Assembly (NCBI GenBank): GCA_934757275.1
Contig: CAKVLN010000004.1
Coordinates: 124,001 to 188,000 of the forward strand
Direction of reading: 5' to 3'
DNA from: an uncultured Candidatus Melainabacteria bacterium
GTDB taxonomy: Bacteria; Cyanobacteriota; Vampirovibrionia; Gastranaerophilales; Gastranaerophilaceae
DNA length: 64,000 bases
The notes below the pieces were generated by a model that was not told the DNA's origin, did no database searches, and saw only the letters and a program-made list of their open reading frames with translations. The translations under genes were made by a program, and so were the position numbers. Each line of letters starts with the position of its first letter. The stretch's first letter is position 1. Shown here one piece after another: positions 35,786-46,845 of the stretch.

Positions 35786-37195
35786 TTATTTTACATGCAA
35801 AATTTCTTTTGTACACTCTAGAGCAACATCTGTTACAAAATCCATGTCACCTTCTTCAATAATCAACGGAGGATTAAAGTAAATAACATCACCTAATGGT
35901 CTTAACAAAACACCTTTATCAAGAGCTTTTTTGTAAATCTGATAACCTGTTCTCTTTGTGTAATCTAAAGCTTCTTTAGTTTCTCTATTTTTTACAAGTT
36001 CAATTGCATTAACTAAGCCAATATGACGCACTTCGCCAACATTTTCCAGTGGTAAAAATTTTTCTTTAATAATATTATTAAAATAAATCGCACGCTTGTT
36101 TGCTTTTTCAATAATTTGCTCGTCCTTCAAAATTTTCAACACCTCTATTGCTGCAGAACAAGCCAAAGGGTTGCCTGCATAAGTATGCGAGTGCATAAAT
36201 GCCTTACCCTTTAAGTAATCATCGTAAAAGGCATCATAAATTTTTTGTGTCGTTATAGCGATTGCCATTGGCATATAACCGCCCGTCAAACCTTTTGAAA
36301 GACACATAATATCAGGACTTACGCCTGCATGGTTGAAGGCAAACATCTTGCCTGTACGACCGTAACCAGTTGCAATCTCATCGGCAATAAGATGAACATT
36401 GTATTTATCACAAAGTTCTCTTAGTTTTTTCAAATATAGTGGCGGATAAACCTTCATGCCAGCAGAACCTTGTAAAAGAGGTTCAACAATGATTGCTGCA
36501 GTTTCGTGAGCGTGTTCTGCAAAAGCTTTTTCTGCTTTTTCAAAACATTCGCAATGACAATTAGTAACTCCCTCTTTTTGAGATAAAGCACAGTTAGTTG
36601 TGTGTCCTTCACAAACTTTGCCATAAGGACATCTGTAACAATCAGGACCATCAATTCTAATTACATCAAGCAAAAGCGGTTTGTATAATTCTGAATACAA
36701 ATCAACACCGCCAACTGCCAACGCACCTAAAGTTTCGCCATGATATGCGTCTGAAAGCGCCATAAAACGTTTCTTTTCTGGGTGACCAGTTTGATAATGA
36801 TATTGAAAACTCATTTTCAAAGACATTTCAATTGCAGCAGAACCATTATCCGCAAAATTGAATTTGCACAACCCCTCTGGAACAACTTTAGCTAACTCGT
36901 GACAAAGCGTAATCGCAGGTTTGTGTGAAAAATTAGCAAAAATAACATGTTCAAGAGAATCGATTTGTTTTTTTACCGCCTCATTAATTCTAGAATTGCA
37001 GTGACCTAAAAGATTACACCACCAAGAACTAATAACATCTTTGTAGCATTTGCCGTTTGTATCGTATATATTTATGCCTTTGCCACGCTCAATTACGATT
37101 GGGGGAAGTGTTTCATAATCCTTCATCTGTGAGCATGGGTGCCAAATATATTTCAAATCTTCTTTTTGCCAATCTGTTATTTCGTGTTCGTTCAT
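35786..37195 (-). CDS. bioA: Adenosylmethionine-8-amino-7-oxononanoate aminotransferase
   Basis: A PLP enzyme making diaminopelargonate in biotin synthesis. Family blocks: W-H-P-C-S-Q-M near 18, S-S-W-W-C-N-L-L-G-H near 58, D-E-I-A-T-G-Y-G-R-T-G near 270 and the PLP lysine in C-L-S-K-G-L-T-G-G. The second of two adjacent ATGs (37195) is best placed from AGAGG. Odd: a Cys-rich insertion around residues 178-215 (C-Y-R-C, C-E-G-H, N-C, C-H-C-E-C; seven Cys) that E. coli BioA lacks. bioD is 18 bp upstream. Confidence 0.95.
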   Translation of the reverse strand: MNEHEITDWQKEDLKYIWHPCSQMKDYETLPPIVIERGKGINIYDTNGKCYKDVISSWWCNLLGHCNSRINEAVKKQIDSLEHVIFANFSHKPAITLCHELAKVVPEGLCKFNFADNGSAAIEMSLKMSFQYHYQTGHPEKKRFMALSDAYHGETLGALAVGGVDLYSELYKPLLLDVIRIDGPDCYRCPYGKVCEGHTTNCALSQKEGVTNCHCECFEKAEKAFAEHAHETAAIIVEPLLQGSAGMKVYPPLYLKKLRELCDKYNVHLIADEIATGYGRTGKMFAFNHAGVSPDIMCLSKGLTGGYMPMAIAITTQKIYDAFYDDYLKGKAFMHSHTYAGNPLACSAAIEVLKILKDEQIIEKANKRAIYFNNIIKEKFLPLENVGEVRHIGLVNAIELVKNRETKEALDYTKRTGYQIYKKALDKGVLLRPLGDVIYFNPPLIIEEGDMDFVTDVALECTKEILHVK

Positions 37196-37213
37196 CATAT
37201 CCTCTTTCTAGCC

Positions 37214-37885
37214 CTATTCAAACTTTTCTTCGAGCAACCTAATTTCCTTTTCACCTTTAGCTACAGTTGCTACAACTTTTACGCCAGTTAGGTATTCAAC
37301 TTGTTTTAGGTTGTCTTGTTGCATAAAGCTATCCTTGTCAAAATTGTTCAGAATAATGCCAGCAATTTTAATTCCATTTGCTCTAGCATATTCAACAGTC
37401 AAAAGAGTAGAATTTATTGTGCCTAAACCACCATCTGCAACAATGATTATTGGTGCTGAAAGTTCTTTTATCAAATCTTTAAGAAGATATTTTTCGCCAT
37501 TTTCTAATCTCAAAGGGCAAGTTATACCGCCAGCACCTTCAATTAACAAATAATCGTATTCCTTGTTTTTTTGTACAAACTCTTCCTTAATCTTTTGAAT
37601 ATCAATTTCCATGCCAGCTCTTTTTGCCGCTAAATGTGGTGAAACTGCCTCTTTCCACCAATAAGCAACACAATCATCTGCGTTAGTTGGAATTTTAGCA
37701 GTATTAACAACATAATTGCAATCACTCTCTACAAGTTTGCCACCTTTTTCAACCACGCCACTGAGTACGGGTTTGAAATAACCACAATTATACCCTTCCT
37801 CTCTCATTTTTTTCACAATAAGTGCTGAAACATAAGTTTTGCCTATATCAGTACCTGTCGCAGTAATAAATATATTCTTTGACAT
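37214..37885 (-). CDS. bioD: Dethiobiotin synthetase
   Basis: ATP-dependent closure of the ureido ring of dethiobiotin. The start at 37885 (M-S-K-N-I-F-I-T-A-T-G-T-D-I-G-K-T) has GGGAG upstream and places the phosphate loop G-T-D-I-G-K-T at 9-15. Y-F-K-P-V-L-S-G near 37 and I-E-G-A-G-G-I near 115 are family marks. First gene of a bioD-bioA pair; bioB, bioF and bioC are not in view. Confidence 0.95.
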   Translation of the reverse strand: MSKNIFITATGTDIGKTYVSALIVKKMREEGYNCGYFKPVLSGVVEKGGKLVESDCNYVVNTAKIPTNADDCVAYWWKEAVSPHLAAKRAGMEIDIQKIKEEFVQKNKEYDYLLIEGAGGITCPLRLENGEKYLLKDLIKELSAPIIIVADGGLGTINSTLLTVEYARANGIKIAGIILNNFDKDSFMQQDNLKQVEYLTGVKVVATVAKGEKEIRLLEEKFE

Positions 37886-37906
37886 AACTAAATTCTCCCT
37901 AAGCAA

Positions 37907-37927
37907 AAGGTTATCACTTGAAGGTTA
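37907..37927 (-). promoter_or_regulatory. Direct heptamer repeat upstream of bioD
   Basis: TAACCTT occurs twice on the minus strand with a 14-nt period, about 25-40 bp before bioD. It does not match the BirA operator; it may be a site for another regulator. Confidence 0.25.
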
Positions 37928-37978
37928 AAAGTAAAGTGATTTTGGGAAATGATGTACAACTATTTTCATTTTAATCAA

Positions 37979-38032
37979 TACCCACCCGCATTCGTAACTT
38001 TCGCAAAGCTCAAGAACGACTGCGACCTCCCT
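37979..38032. repeat. 54-bp dispersed repeat, copy 2
   Basis: Identical to 31857-31910. Confidence 0.8.
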
Positions 38033-38069
38033 TATAAGGGCGGCTGAAAGGGTTTATACAAACGCCTTC

Positions 38070-38627
38070 TTACAACTCAAAATATTCAGCCTTATCCAAT
38101 GTTCTTTCATCACGATAATAGCTATTATAAAGTTTTGCTTTCTTAATAATATCGTACCACTGGTTGTAATGATACATAAAATCATCTTTGTCCTTATTCA
38201 TATAATGAATAGTAACAATTCCCTCATACCCTCTTGTAACTCTCAAAAATTCACATTGCCCTTGAACTTTATTGTAATTATTAGTACAGCGACCAACAAT
38301 TGCCTCATTTTCAGTAAGACGAAGTGTCTTGTAAGCCCCAGTCGGGTTCATTTTTGTCATTCTGCCCGTTGTATTGGAAAGAAAAACATTAATCGGATAA
38401 TTTGAATACTTATAAGAGTGAATTACAACCGTTCTAACCCAATTATTGCTTGATTGTCCCTGTGGAACGTATTGCAAAATCGCCTCATTACCGACTTTTT
38501 TGTAATACCCCTTAACCCAAAGTTCCTTATTAGGGAATTTTATAATAATTGTTTCGTAAGCAAAAACGCTGAGCATTGACATCAGCAAAAGACAAACTAT
38601 TAGGCTAAATAAATGGACTTTTTTCAT
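38070..38627 (-). CDS. Secreted protein of unknown function
   Basis: One hundred eighty-five residues. Residues 1-23 are a signal peptide (K-K-V-H-L-F-S-L-I-V-C-L-L-L-M-S-M-L-S-V-F-A), cleaved probably after F-A. The mature part is Tyr-rich and beta-like (W-V-K-G-Y-Y-K-K-V-G, Y-K-Y-S-N-Y-P-I-N-V-F-L), with two Cys that could pair. No domain recognised. The ATG lies inside the 3' end of the Nif3-family gene (23-bp overlap), so it is translationally coupled to it. Confidence 0.7.
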   Translation of the reverse strand: MKKVHLFSLIVCLLLMSMLSVFAYETIIIKFPNKELWVKGYYKKVGNEAILQYVPQGQSSNNWVRTVVIHSYKYSNYPINVFLSNTTGRMTKMNPTGAYKTLRLTENEAIVGRCTNNYNKVQGQCEFLRVTRGYEGIVTIHYMNKDKDDFMYHYNQWYDIIKKAKLYNSYYRDERTLDKAEYFEL

Positions 38628-39270
38628 CTGCTACCACTCCATTTTCGCCAACACCAGTAAGTCTTTTCAAAAGTTTTGGTGCAAAAATTTCACTCTCAAA
38701 ATGTCCAATATCAAACACTACCTTCTTCGCCTCAACCGCAGTATGAAATTTCAAATCACCAGTCACAAAAGCGTCAGTTTGTCCAATAAATTCAGACCCA
38801 GAACCAGCGCAAAAGCCAATCGTTTTAACAGTTTCAGCACCCAAATTATTAATATAACGTAATTTTGGCGAAATTTTCAAAAGTTTAGCTCTCAATTCTT
38901 CAACTCCAAGCGGAGTTTCTAACTCTACCACTCGTACAAAATCATCATTATAACTCTTCTTCAAACCTAACTCTTCTAGTATAAGGTCAGTTGTTCCGCC
39001 TTCTGCTCTATCTAGATTTGTATGTGCGCAATACATGTTTATTTTGCGATACTCGAAAGGCACAAAAAACAACGGGTGGTGCGAAATTATCATATCACAC
39101 CCTTTTGAAATTGCTTGTTCTACAATTTTATCAGTAATCGTAAGTGCAAACAAAATTTTGCTTACACTTGCCCCCTCTAAATCTACTATCCAACCGCTTG
39201 CGTCCCATTTTTCTTGTGTATCAAGCGGCGCAAAATCTTCTATCTTTTGTACAATTTCGTACTTATTCAA
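38605..39270 (-). CDS. Nif3-like dinuclear metal protein
   Basis: A member of the conserved Nif3/YbgI family (sometimes called GTP cyclohydrolase I type 2); the physiological role is uncertain. Metal-binding marks: I-S-H-H-P-L-F-F near 80, H-T-N-L-D near 100 and the C-terminal D-I-G-H-F-E-S-E. The start is a TTG at 39270 (N-K-Y-E-I-V-Q-K) because GGAGGA lies exactly 6 nt upstream; it overlaps the coaBC stop. At about 222 residues it is a short version without the large insert some members carry. Confidence 0.85.
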   Translation of the reverse strand: MNKYEIVQKIEDFAPLDTQEKWDASGWIVDLEGASVSKILFALTITDKIVEQAISKGCDMIISHHPLFFVPFEYRKINMYCAHTNLDRAEGGTTDLILEELGLKKSYNDDFVRVVELETPLGVEELRAKLLKISPKLRYINNLGAETVKTIGFCAGSGSEFIGQTDAFVTGDLKFHTAVEAKKVVFDIGHFESEIFAPKLLKRLTGVGENGVVADEKSPFI

Positions 39271-40459
39271 AAATTTCCTCCAAAATACGTTTTGCAATAT
39301 TTTGTTTTGTATCTTTTTCAACGTGTTTTATATTCAAATCTTTATCAAGAAGATAAACTTCATTTTCGTCGCTATTGAAACCGATATCTTTTCTTGAAAT
39401 ATCGTTCGCTACCAAAAAGTCACAACCCTTTTTCTGAATTTTCTTTTTAGCATTCTCAATTAAATTTTCGCTCTCTGCGCAAAAACCGACAATCACTGGC
39501 ATGTTTTCTTTGCTCTTAGAAGAACTTGCGTTTTTGATTTCGCAAATTTCCTTCAAGATGTCAGGGTTTTTAACTAATTCTAAAGTTATTCCCTCATCGT
39601 CACTTTTTTTAATTTTTTGTTCAGAATAGTTTTTAATTCTATAATCAGAAACAGCAGCCGTCATAATAATACAATCTTGATTTGCCAAATTTTCTTTTAC
39701 AACTTTTTCCATTTCTTGCGCAGTTTCTGCCACTATGTTTTTATAACTTTTTTCTACTTTAAAGGTAGAAACCAAAGTTACATCTGCGCCCTCTTGACTT
39801 GCCATATCAGCCAAAGCAATTCCCATTTTGCCAGACGAAGAATTAGAAATAAATCTCACAGGGTCAATTTTTTCTTTTGTTCCACCAGCAGTTATCAAGA
39901 TTTTCTTGCCAGAAAGTTTGCCAGAAGATAAAATTCTATCAGTTGCCTCAAAAATTTCTTCAACCTCTCGCATTCTACCTTTGCCATTCGTTCCGCAAGC
40001 TAAATATCCTTCATCTGGCTCTAAAATATTGTAACCATTTTTTCTTAACTTAGACAAATTTTCTTGGACAAATGGATTTTCCCACATGTTAGTATTCATA
40101 GCAGGCGCAATTAAAAAAGGTTTATTAAAAGCACAAGCAGTTGATAACAACAAATTATCACAAATTCCGTTTGCCAATTTTGAAATAGTATTAGCACTAG
40201 CTGGTGCAATTACAAAAATATCAGCCTCCGTAAGTGCAATATGCTCGGGCTTGTATTCATCAATTTCAAAATTATCAACATAAACTTCGTTATTAGAAAG
40301 TGTCTGTAAGGTTAATTTTGTAACAAAATTAAGTGCGTTTGGCGTAAGCACAACACGCACATTCGCACGAGCCTTTCTATATAATCTTACAAGTTCACAT
40401 ATTTTGTAAGCGGCAATTCCGCCAGTTATTCCTATTAAAATATTTTTGTTTTCTAACAT
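39263..40459 (-). CDS. coaBC: Bifunctional phosphopantothenoylcysteine decarboxylase/synthetase
   Basis: Two consecutive steps of coenzyme A synthesis. The N-terminal flavin-binding CoaC part has G-I-T-G-G-I-A-A-Y-K, P-A-S-A-N-T-I-S-K-L-A and the active-site P-A-M-N-T-N-M-W; the C-terminal CoaB part (from about 180) starts I-L-I-T-A-G-G-T-K-E and has S-S-G-K-M-G-I-A-L-A and A-A-V-S-D-Y. The 398-residue length is standard. The downstream Nif3-family gene overlaps it. Confidence 0.96.
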   Translation of the reverse strand: MLENKNILIGITGGIAAYKICELVRLYRKARANVRVVLTPNALNFVTKLTLQTLSNNEVYVDNFEIDEYKPEHIALTEADIFVIAPASANTISKLANGICDNLLLSTACAFNKPFLIAPAMNTNMWENPFVQENLSKLRKNGYNILEPDEGYLACGTNGKGRMREVEEIFEATDRILSSGKLSGKKILITAGGTKEKIDPVRFISNSSSGKMGIALADMASQEGADVTLVSTFKVEKSYKNIVAETAQEMEKVVKENLANQDCIIMTAAVSDYRIKNYSEQKIKKSDDEGITLELVKNPDILKEICEIKNASSSKSKENMPVIVGFCAESENLIENAKKKIQKKGCDFLVANDISRKDIGFNSDENEVYLLDKDLNIKHVEKDTKQNIAKRILEEIFE

Positions 40460-40517
40460 ACAAGTATTATAGCATGGTGACAGCCAGTTTTAACAAATTT
40501 CCCTTGATTATTTTTTT

Positions 40518-40527
40518 GTGCTATACT
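40518..40527 (+). promoter_or_regulatory. gyrB extended -10 promoter and leader
   Basis: GTGCTATACT is an extended -10 box. The leader of about 105 nt holds a GTCGGT-ACCGAC hairpin (40583-40601) before the AAAGGGGG ribosome site of gyrB. Confidence 0.4.
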
Positions 40528-40639
40528 AACTAAAGTAGAGTGTTAAAAACACAAAGAATAGCTTGAAGAGCTTTTGTTATTGTCGGTATAGAAAACCGAC
40601 CTACCGCTACAACTTCAATTACATATTAAAGGGGGATAA

Positions 40640-43075
<2,436 letters not shown>

Positions 43076-43097
43076 TTGGTTGTTAGTTTGAAAACTT

Positions 43098-43135
43098 AAA
43101 AGGCGAGAAATGCTAAAGCATTTCTCGCCTTTTTA
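43098..43135. terminator. Bidirectional terminator between gyrB and ilvB
   Basis: A perfect 17-bp stem AAAAGGCGAGAAATGCT / AGCATTTCTCGCCTTTT with a 2-nt loop, T-runs both ways, between convergent genes. Confidence 0.9.
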
Positions 43136-43145
43136 ATAATTTTTT

Positions 43146-44765
43146 CTAAATATTTTCAAACGAATCAATCACAATATCTACAATTGCCGTACCTTTGTGA
43201 TTAATCGCTTTTTCTAGCGCAGGAATCAGTTCTTCTTTTTTTGAAACTCTAACTGCAAACAAATCATAAGCTTCTGCAATCTTCGTGAAATCAGGGTTTA
43301 TCATCTCTACTTGATAACGTCTATTATAGATTTTTTCTTGAAGTTCACGCACCATGCCTAGATAACTATTGTTCATGATGATGATTTTGAGCGGAATATT
43401 ATGTTCTCGGCAAGTCGCTAATTCTTGCAAATTCATCTGAAACGAGCCATCACCAGTGATGTTCAAAACAAGGCTATTTGGGTTTGCAATATATGCACCA
43501 ATAGAGGCTGGTAAGCCAAAACCCATTGTGCCAAGACCACCAGAGGTTATGAATTTTCGTGGTTTGTTGAAGTTGAAAAATTGCGCCGTTAACATTTGAT
43601 GTTGCCCAACATCAGTCACAACGACTGGCTCAAAATATTTTGTAAAATCAGAAACAGTTTCTAGAACGAAAGACGAATGCAAGCTTTCTGAGAAATCATC
43701 TTCAATGTTTTCCTCTTCATCTTGCATTGAATCAATCTCCATAAGCCATTTTTCAGGAGAAGTAAATTCGTTTTTCTTGCTTACAAAATCTGTTAAAAAT
43801 TCTTTTATGTCAGCAATAATTTCAAAATCTACTGGCATGTCGGCTGACTGAATATTTATGCTCGCAATTTTGTAATTTTTGGTAAACTCGTTGTTTTTGC
43901 AAGTTGAACGGTCAGAAAAACCAGCACCAAGAGTAATTAATAAGTCGCATTGTTTTAGTGCAGAATTGGCAAGCTCTACGCCATTCAAGCCAATCATGCC
44001 TAGATAAAGCCTATTTTCTGATGGATAAACACCGATACCCATAAGCGTTGAAACAACAGGACATTGAGTTTGTGAAATAAATTTTTCGACCTCTTCTGAA
44101 GCATTAAGACAACCGCCACCCAACAGAACAAGCGGTTTTTGCGCATTTTTGAGAAGTGAAGAAAGTGTATCAATTTCTTTGGTAAAATCTGCTTTGATAT
44201 CTGGCATTTCAGAAATTTTTTCTTTTTTTGAATGATATTCAGCCTCTAGTATGTTTCTAGCTAAAGCCACTACAACTGGACCTTTAACGCCAGAATTTGC
44301 CACTTTGAACGCCTCTCTAATCACTTGAACGACATCATCATCGTATTTTAAGGTATAAACTTTTTTGCAACAAGATTGAATCATCGCTGGAATGTCTACA
44401 TTTTGGAAAATCTTTCCGTTTCTATTTGTCGTAGAAACTGCGCCAGCAAGCACCACAAGCGGAGTTGAGTCCGCATAGGCATTTGCAATACCAGTAACTG
44501 TATTTGTAAACCCTGGACCAGAAGTCACTAATACAACGCCTGCTCTCCCGCAAACTCTTGCATAGCCTTCCGCTGCGTGAACGGCGGCTTGCTCGTGCCT
44601 TACAAGGTAGTGCTTAATTTTATCTGTTTTTGATAATTCATTATAGATGCTAAGAACGGACGCTCCAGGATATCCGAACACACTATCTACACCTAGCTCA
44701 ATAAGGGTTTGAACGAGTGCAGATGCGGTATTTACAGTTTTTGTAAGACTAGCAGATTTAATCAT
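43146..44765 (-). CDS. ilvB: Acetolactate synthase large subunit-type TPP enzyme
   Basis: Condenses pyruvate-derived acetaldehyde for branched-chain amino acids. The chosen start (44765, M-I-K-S-A-S-L-T-K-T) leads into V-F-G-Y-P-G-A-S-V-L, then E-Q-A-A-V-H-A-A-E-G-Y-A-R with the catalytic Glu, T-S-G-P-G-F-T-N and the TPP site I-T-G-D-G-S-F-Q-M-N-L-Q-E-L near 425-440. An ATG 18 nt earlier is possible; still longer starts overlap the promoter-like TATAAT at 44775-44780. No ilvN small subunit or ilvC is adjacent, so a related TPP lyase role cannot be excluded. Confidence 0.85.
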   Translation of the reverse strand: MIKSASLTKTVNTASALVQTLIELGVDSVFGYPGASVLSIYNELSKTDKIKHYLVRHEQAAVHAAEGYARVCGRAGVVLVTSGPGFTNTVTGIANAYADSTPLVVLAGAVSTTNRNGKIFQNVDIPAMIQSCCKKVYTLKYDDDVVQVIREAFKVANSGVKGPVVVALARNILEAEYHSKKEKISEMPDIKADFTKEIDTLSSLLKNAQKPLVLLGGGCLNASEEVEKFISQTQCPVVSTLMGIGVYPSENRLYLGMIGLNGVELANSALKQCDLLITLGAGFSDRSTCKNNEFTKNYKIASINIQSADMPVDFEIIADIKEFLTDFVSKKNEFTSPEKWLMEIDSMQDEEENIEDDFSESLHSSFVLETVSDFTKYFEPVVVTDVGQHQMLTAQFFNFNKPRKFITSGGLGTMGFGLPASIGAYIANPNSLVLNITGDGSFQMNLQELATCREHNIPLKIIIMNNSYLGMVRELQEKIYNRRYQVEMINPDFTKIAEAYDLFAVRVSKKEELIPALEKAINHKGTAIVDIVIDSFENI

Positions 44766-44902
44766 CTTGAAAACATTATACATCAAAATTAAATAAAAGA
44801 CTTGATTTATATTTTTGTTTAGAGTAAGATTGTTTTGCACTAGCGTGCATTGAAAATTGTATAAAACATTAGGTGATAGCGCATTCACCTAAGTGTAAGC
44901 CT

Positions 44903-44979
44903 CGGGATGTAGCGCAGTTTGGTAGCGCACCTCGCTTGGGACGAGGGGGTCGCACGTTCGAATCGTGTCATCCCGACCA
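44903..44979 (+). tRNA. tRNA-Pro (anticodon TGG), CCA encoded
   Basis: CGGGATG pairs with CATCCCG; D-stem GCGC/GCGC; anticodon arm CCTCG-CTTGGGA-CGAGG with TGG at 34-36; T-loop TTCGAAT; discriminator A and encoded CCA. Seventy-seven nucleotides. Confidence 0.97.
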
Positions 44980-44983
44980 TTTA

Positions 44984-45020
44984 AAAAAAGACTTTCAGCA
45001 TTTTGTTGAAAGTCTTTTTT
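44984..45020 (+). terminator. Terminator of tRNA-Pro
   Basis: A 14-bp stem AAAAAAGACTTTCA / TGAAAGTCTTTTTT with a 9-nt loop and T-run, directly after the CCA. Confidence 0.85.
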
Positions 45021-45070
45021 AATGCAATTAGTTTCTGTCAGGCAATGCCTGACAATAACTAAATGAAAAA

Positions 45071-45170
45071 GTCGTTTTAATAATTTTTCATGTTTAATGC
45101 ACTTAATGAACGCATAATAAAAAACAAAATCTAATACGAACTTATTCACTCATTCACCTATTCACTTATA
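45071..45170. repeat. GTGAATAAG inverted-repeat family copy
   Basis: Shares with 46711-46830 the string TTTAATAATTTTT, the core TTAATGCACTTAATGAACGCAT and the right arm ACTTATTCACTCATTCACC. The left arm is degenerate. The gap 44980-45351 holds the tRNA terminator, a small GTCAGGCAATGCCTGAC hairpin (45036-45052) and this element; no gene. Confidence 0.65.
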
Positions 45171-45351
45171 CCTTTTTACCCCATTACCCTATTCCCTCAT
45201 TCACTCGAAAATGTAAACTTTTGTAACAAATTTTTCTTCCAAAAGTCAATTTTTACTTCCCAAAAAACTTCATGTATATAAGGGAATTAAATTAAGTTAC
45301 TTGGAGATTAATAACTCACAATTATTGATGTCCAGAAAAAGGCGGTTTATT

Positions 45352-46626
45352 ATGGCAGGATATGACATTAATAGTATTAATGCACTAGGCAGCGACCCAA
45401 TGTTTTTGGCAGCACTAAATGCGTACAATCCAAATTTTATGAGAACGCAACAAGCTAGTCAAATGCAACAGGTAGCTACAAACCCACAAGTTGCATCAAC
45501 TACTCCACAACAAGTAGCTCTTACACAAACAACAGAACTTCCAAAAGCCGATTATTCGCAAGAAGCTGATTCAAACACAGGTCTGGTAGCTGGTTTAACA
45601 GTAACCGCTCTTGGCGCAGCATCGTTAATCTATGCAGCCAAAAAAGGTAACGGCGAAGGTATTATTAAAGGTTTCAAAAATATCTTTAAAGGTACAAAAA
45701 ATAGCATGACAAAAACAGCAGAAGAAGTTTCTCATAAAAAAGAAGCTTTGAAGGACATTCAAGTTGTTATGAAGAATGGCAAACCAGTTTATTACATTCC
45801 AAACAAAACTGTAACTTACAATACAACTGCTGATATTCAAAATGCATTACAAGGAAATACAAAGCTTGAGCGTCAACTTAGAAGTTTAAGATTAGGCACT
45901 GGCGAAACAAGTATTACTGCAGGTACTTTCACCCTAAAAGATGGTGGCAACGCTAACACAATCATCTTTAAAGGTGACAAAATCGAAGACATCATCAATT
46001 CTAGCGGTGCGTCACTAAAAGATAAGTTCCTAGAAAACGGCAAAATCAAGTCTGATTTGGAAGACGTGGCAGACAATGCCTTTGCTAGAAAAATTGAAGA
46101 CTATATCTCAAAAATCAAAGAAGGCAATTCTGAAATAATTCGTGGCAAAGATACTAACTTGAGAGATTTCACTTACACAACACAAATTGGCGATACAAGT
46201 GCAGAAATTTTCAGAAAAGTTTTATCATCAGCTAATCAAGGTTCTACTAACGCAGAAATCAAAAAATTGACCGCTCTGAAAGAATTTCAAGCTGGCGATA
46301 AAGAGGTTTTAGCTTATGTAAGAACTTCTCGAGAAAATGGCAAAAACATAGATTCAATTATTAGCAAAGACTTCTTGTCGAAAGGTAAAGTACCAGAAGG
46401 ATACAAAGTTCATGAATTTACATTGCCTGATGGCAAGAACACAATCAAAGTTGTTGACGGCAAAGTCGCTGGCGTAACAATCGGAGGCAAGTATTATAGC
46501 AAAGATACCGTTGATTGTAAGGCTTATTTGGAACGCAATAAGCATGATGAAGATATTAATAAGGCAATCGAAAACGCTCTTAAAAATAACAAAATTCCAA
46601 AAGGTGCGACTATTGTACCAGTATAA
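45352..46626 (+). CDS. Unknown protein with one hydrophobic segment
   Basis: The start at 45352 (M-A-G-Y-D-I-N-S-I-N-A-L-G) has AGGCGG 6 nt upstream. Residues 1-80 are Gln/Asn/Ala-rich; a hydrophobic Gly/Ala stretch (about 82-102, T-G-L-V-A-G-L-T-V-T-A-L-G-A-A-S-L-I-Y-A-A) may span the membrane; the remaining 320 residues are soluble and Lys-rich. The C-terminal half has beta-like G-K-N-T-I-K-V-V-D-G-K-V-A-G-V-T-I-G-G. It resembles the protein at 2987-3682 in having a polar Asn-rich start before a glycine-rich segment. No family recognised. Confidence 0.65.
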   Translation: MAGYDINSINALGSDPMFLAALNAYNPNFMRTQQASQMQQVATNPQVASTTPQQVALTQTTELPKADYSQEADSNTGLVAGLTVTALGAASLIYAAKKGNGEGIIKGFKNIFKGTKNSMTKTAEEVSHKKEALKDIQVVMKNGKPVYYIPNKTVTYNTTADIQNALQGNTKLERQLRSLRLGTGETSITAGTFTLKDGGNANTIIFKGDKIEDIINSSGASLKDKFLENGKIKSDLEDVADNAFARKIEDYISKIKEGNSEIIRGKDTNLRDFTYTTQIGDTSAEIFRKVLSSANQGSTNAEIKKLTALKEFQAGDKEVLAYVRTSRENGKNIDSIISKDFLSKGKVPEGYKVHEFTLPDGKNTIKVVDGKVAGVTIGGKYYSKDTVDCKAYLERNKHDEDINKAIENALKNNKIPKGATIVPV

Positions 46627-46646
46627 TAATTCCCCTTTCATAATAT

Positions 46647-46674
46647 TACCCTCGAAATTTCGAGGGTATTTTGT
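46647..46674 (+). terminator. Palindromic terminator
   Basis: TACCCTCGAAATTTCGAGGGTA is replaced here by position: bases 46647-46668 form a perfect 11-bp inverted repeat followed by TTTTGTT. Confidence 0.75.
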
Positions 46675-46710
46675 TAAGAAAAAATGTTATTGTCAGGCTT
46701 GAGTTAAAAA

Positions 46711-46830
46711 GGTGAATAAGTGAATAAGTAGTTTTAATAATTTTTTATATTTAATGCGTCTAATGAACGCATTATAAAAACAAAATTTAATACGAACTTA
46801 TGCACTCATTCACCTATTCACTTATTCACT
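46711..46830. repeat. Complete GTGAATAAG inverted-repeat element (120 bp)
   Basis: The left arm GTGAATAAGTGAATA (46712-46726) matches the right arm (46815-46829) perfectly in inverted orientation over 15 nt. The centre has an AATGCGT / ACGCATT hairpin (46753-46773). It is the best-formed copy of the family and looks like a small non-coding mobile element. Confidence 0.75.
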
Positions 46831-46845
46831 TCACAGATTTGCTTT

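Noticed and set aside
37886..37935. BirA operator before bioD
   Set aside because: The repeats are direct TAACCTT, not the inverted TTGTTAACC type.
44889..45149. Minus-strand 86-residue ORF with D-D-T-I-R-T-C-D-P-L
   Set aside because: It is the well-known false translation of the antisense of a tRNA; it covers tRNA-Pro.
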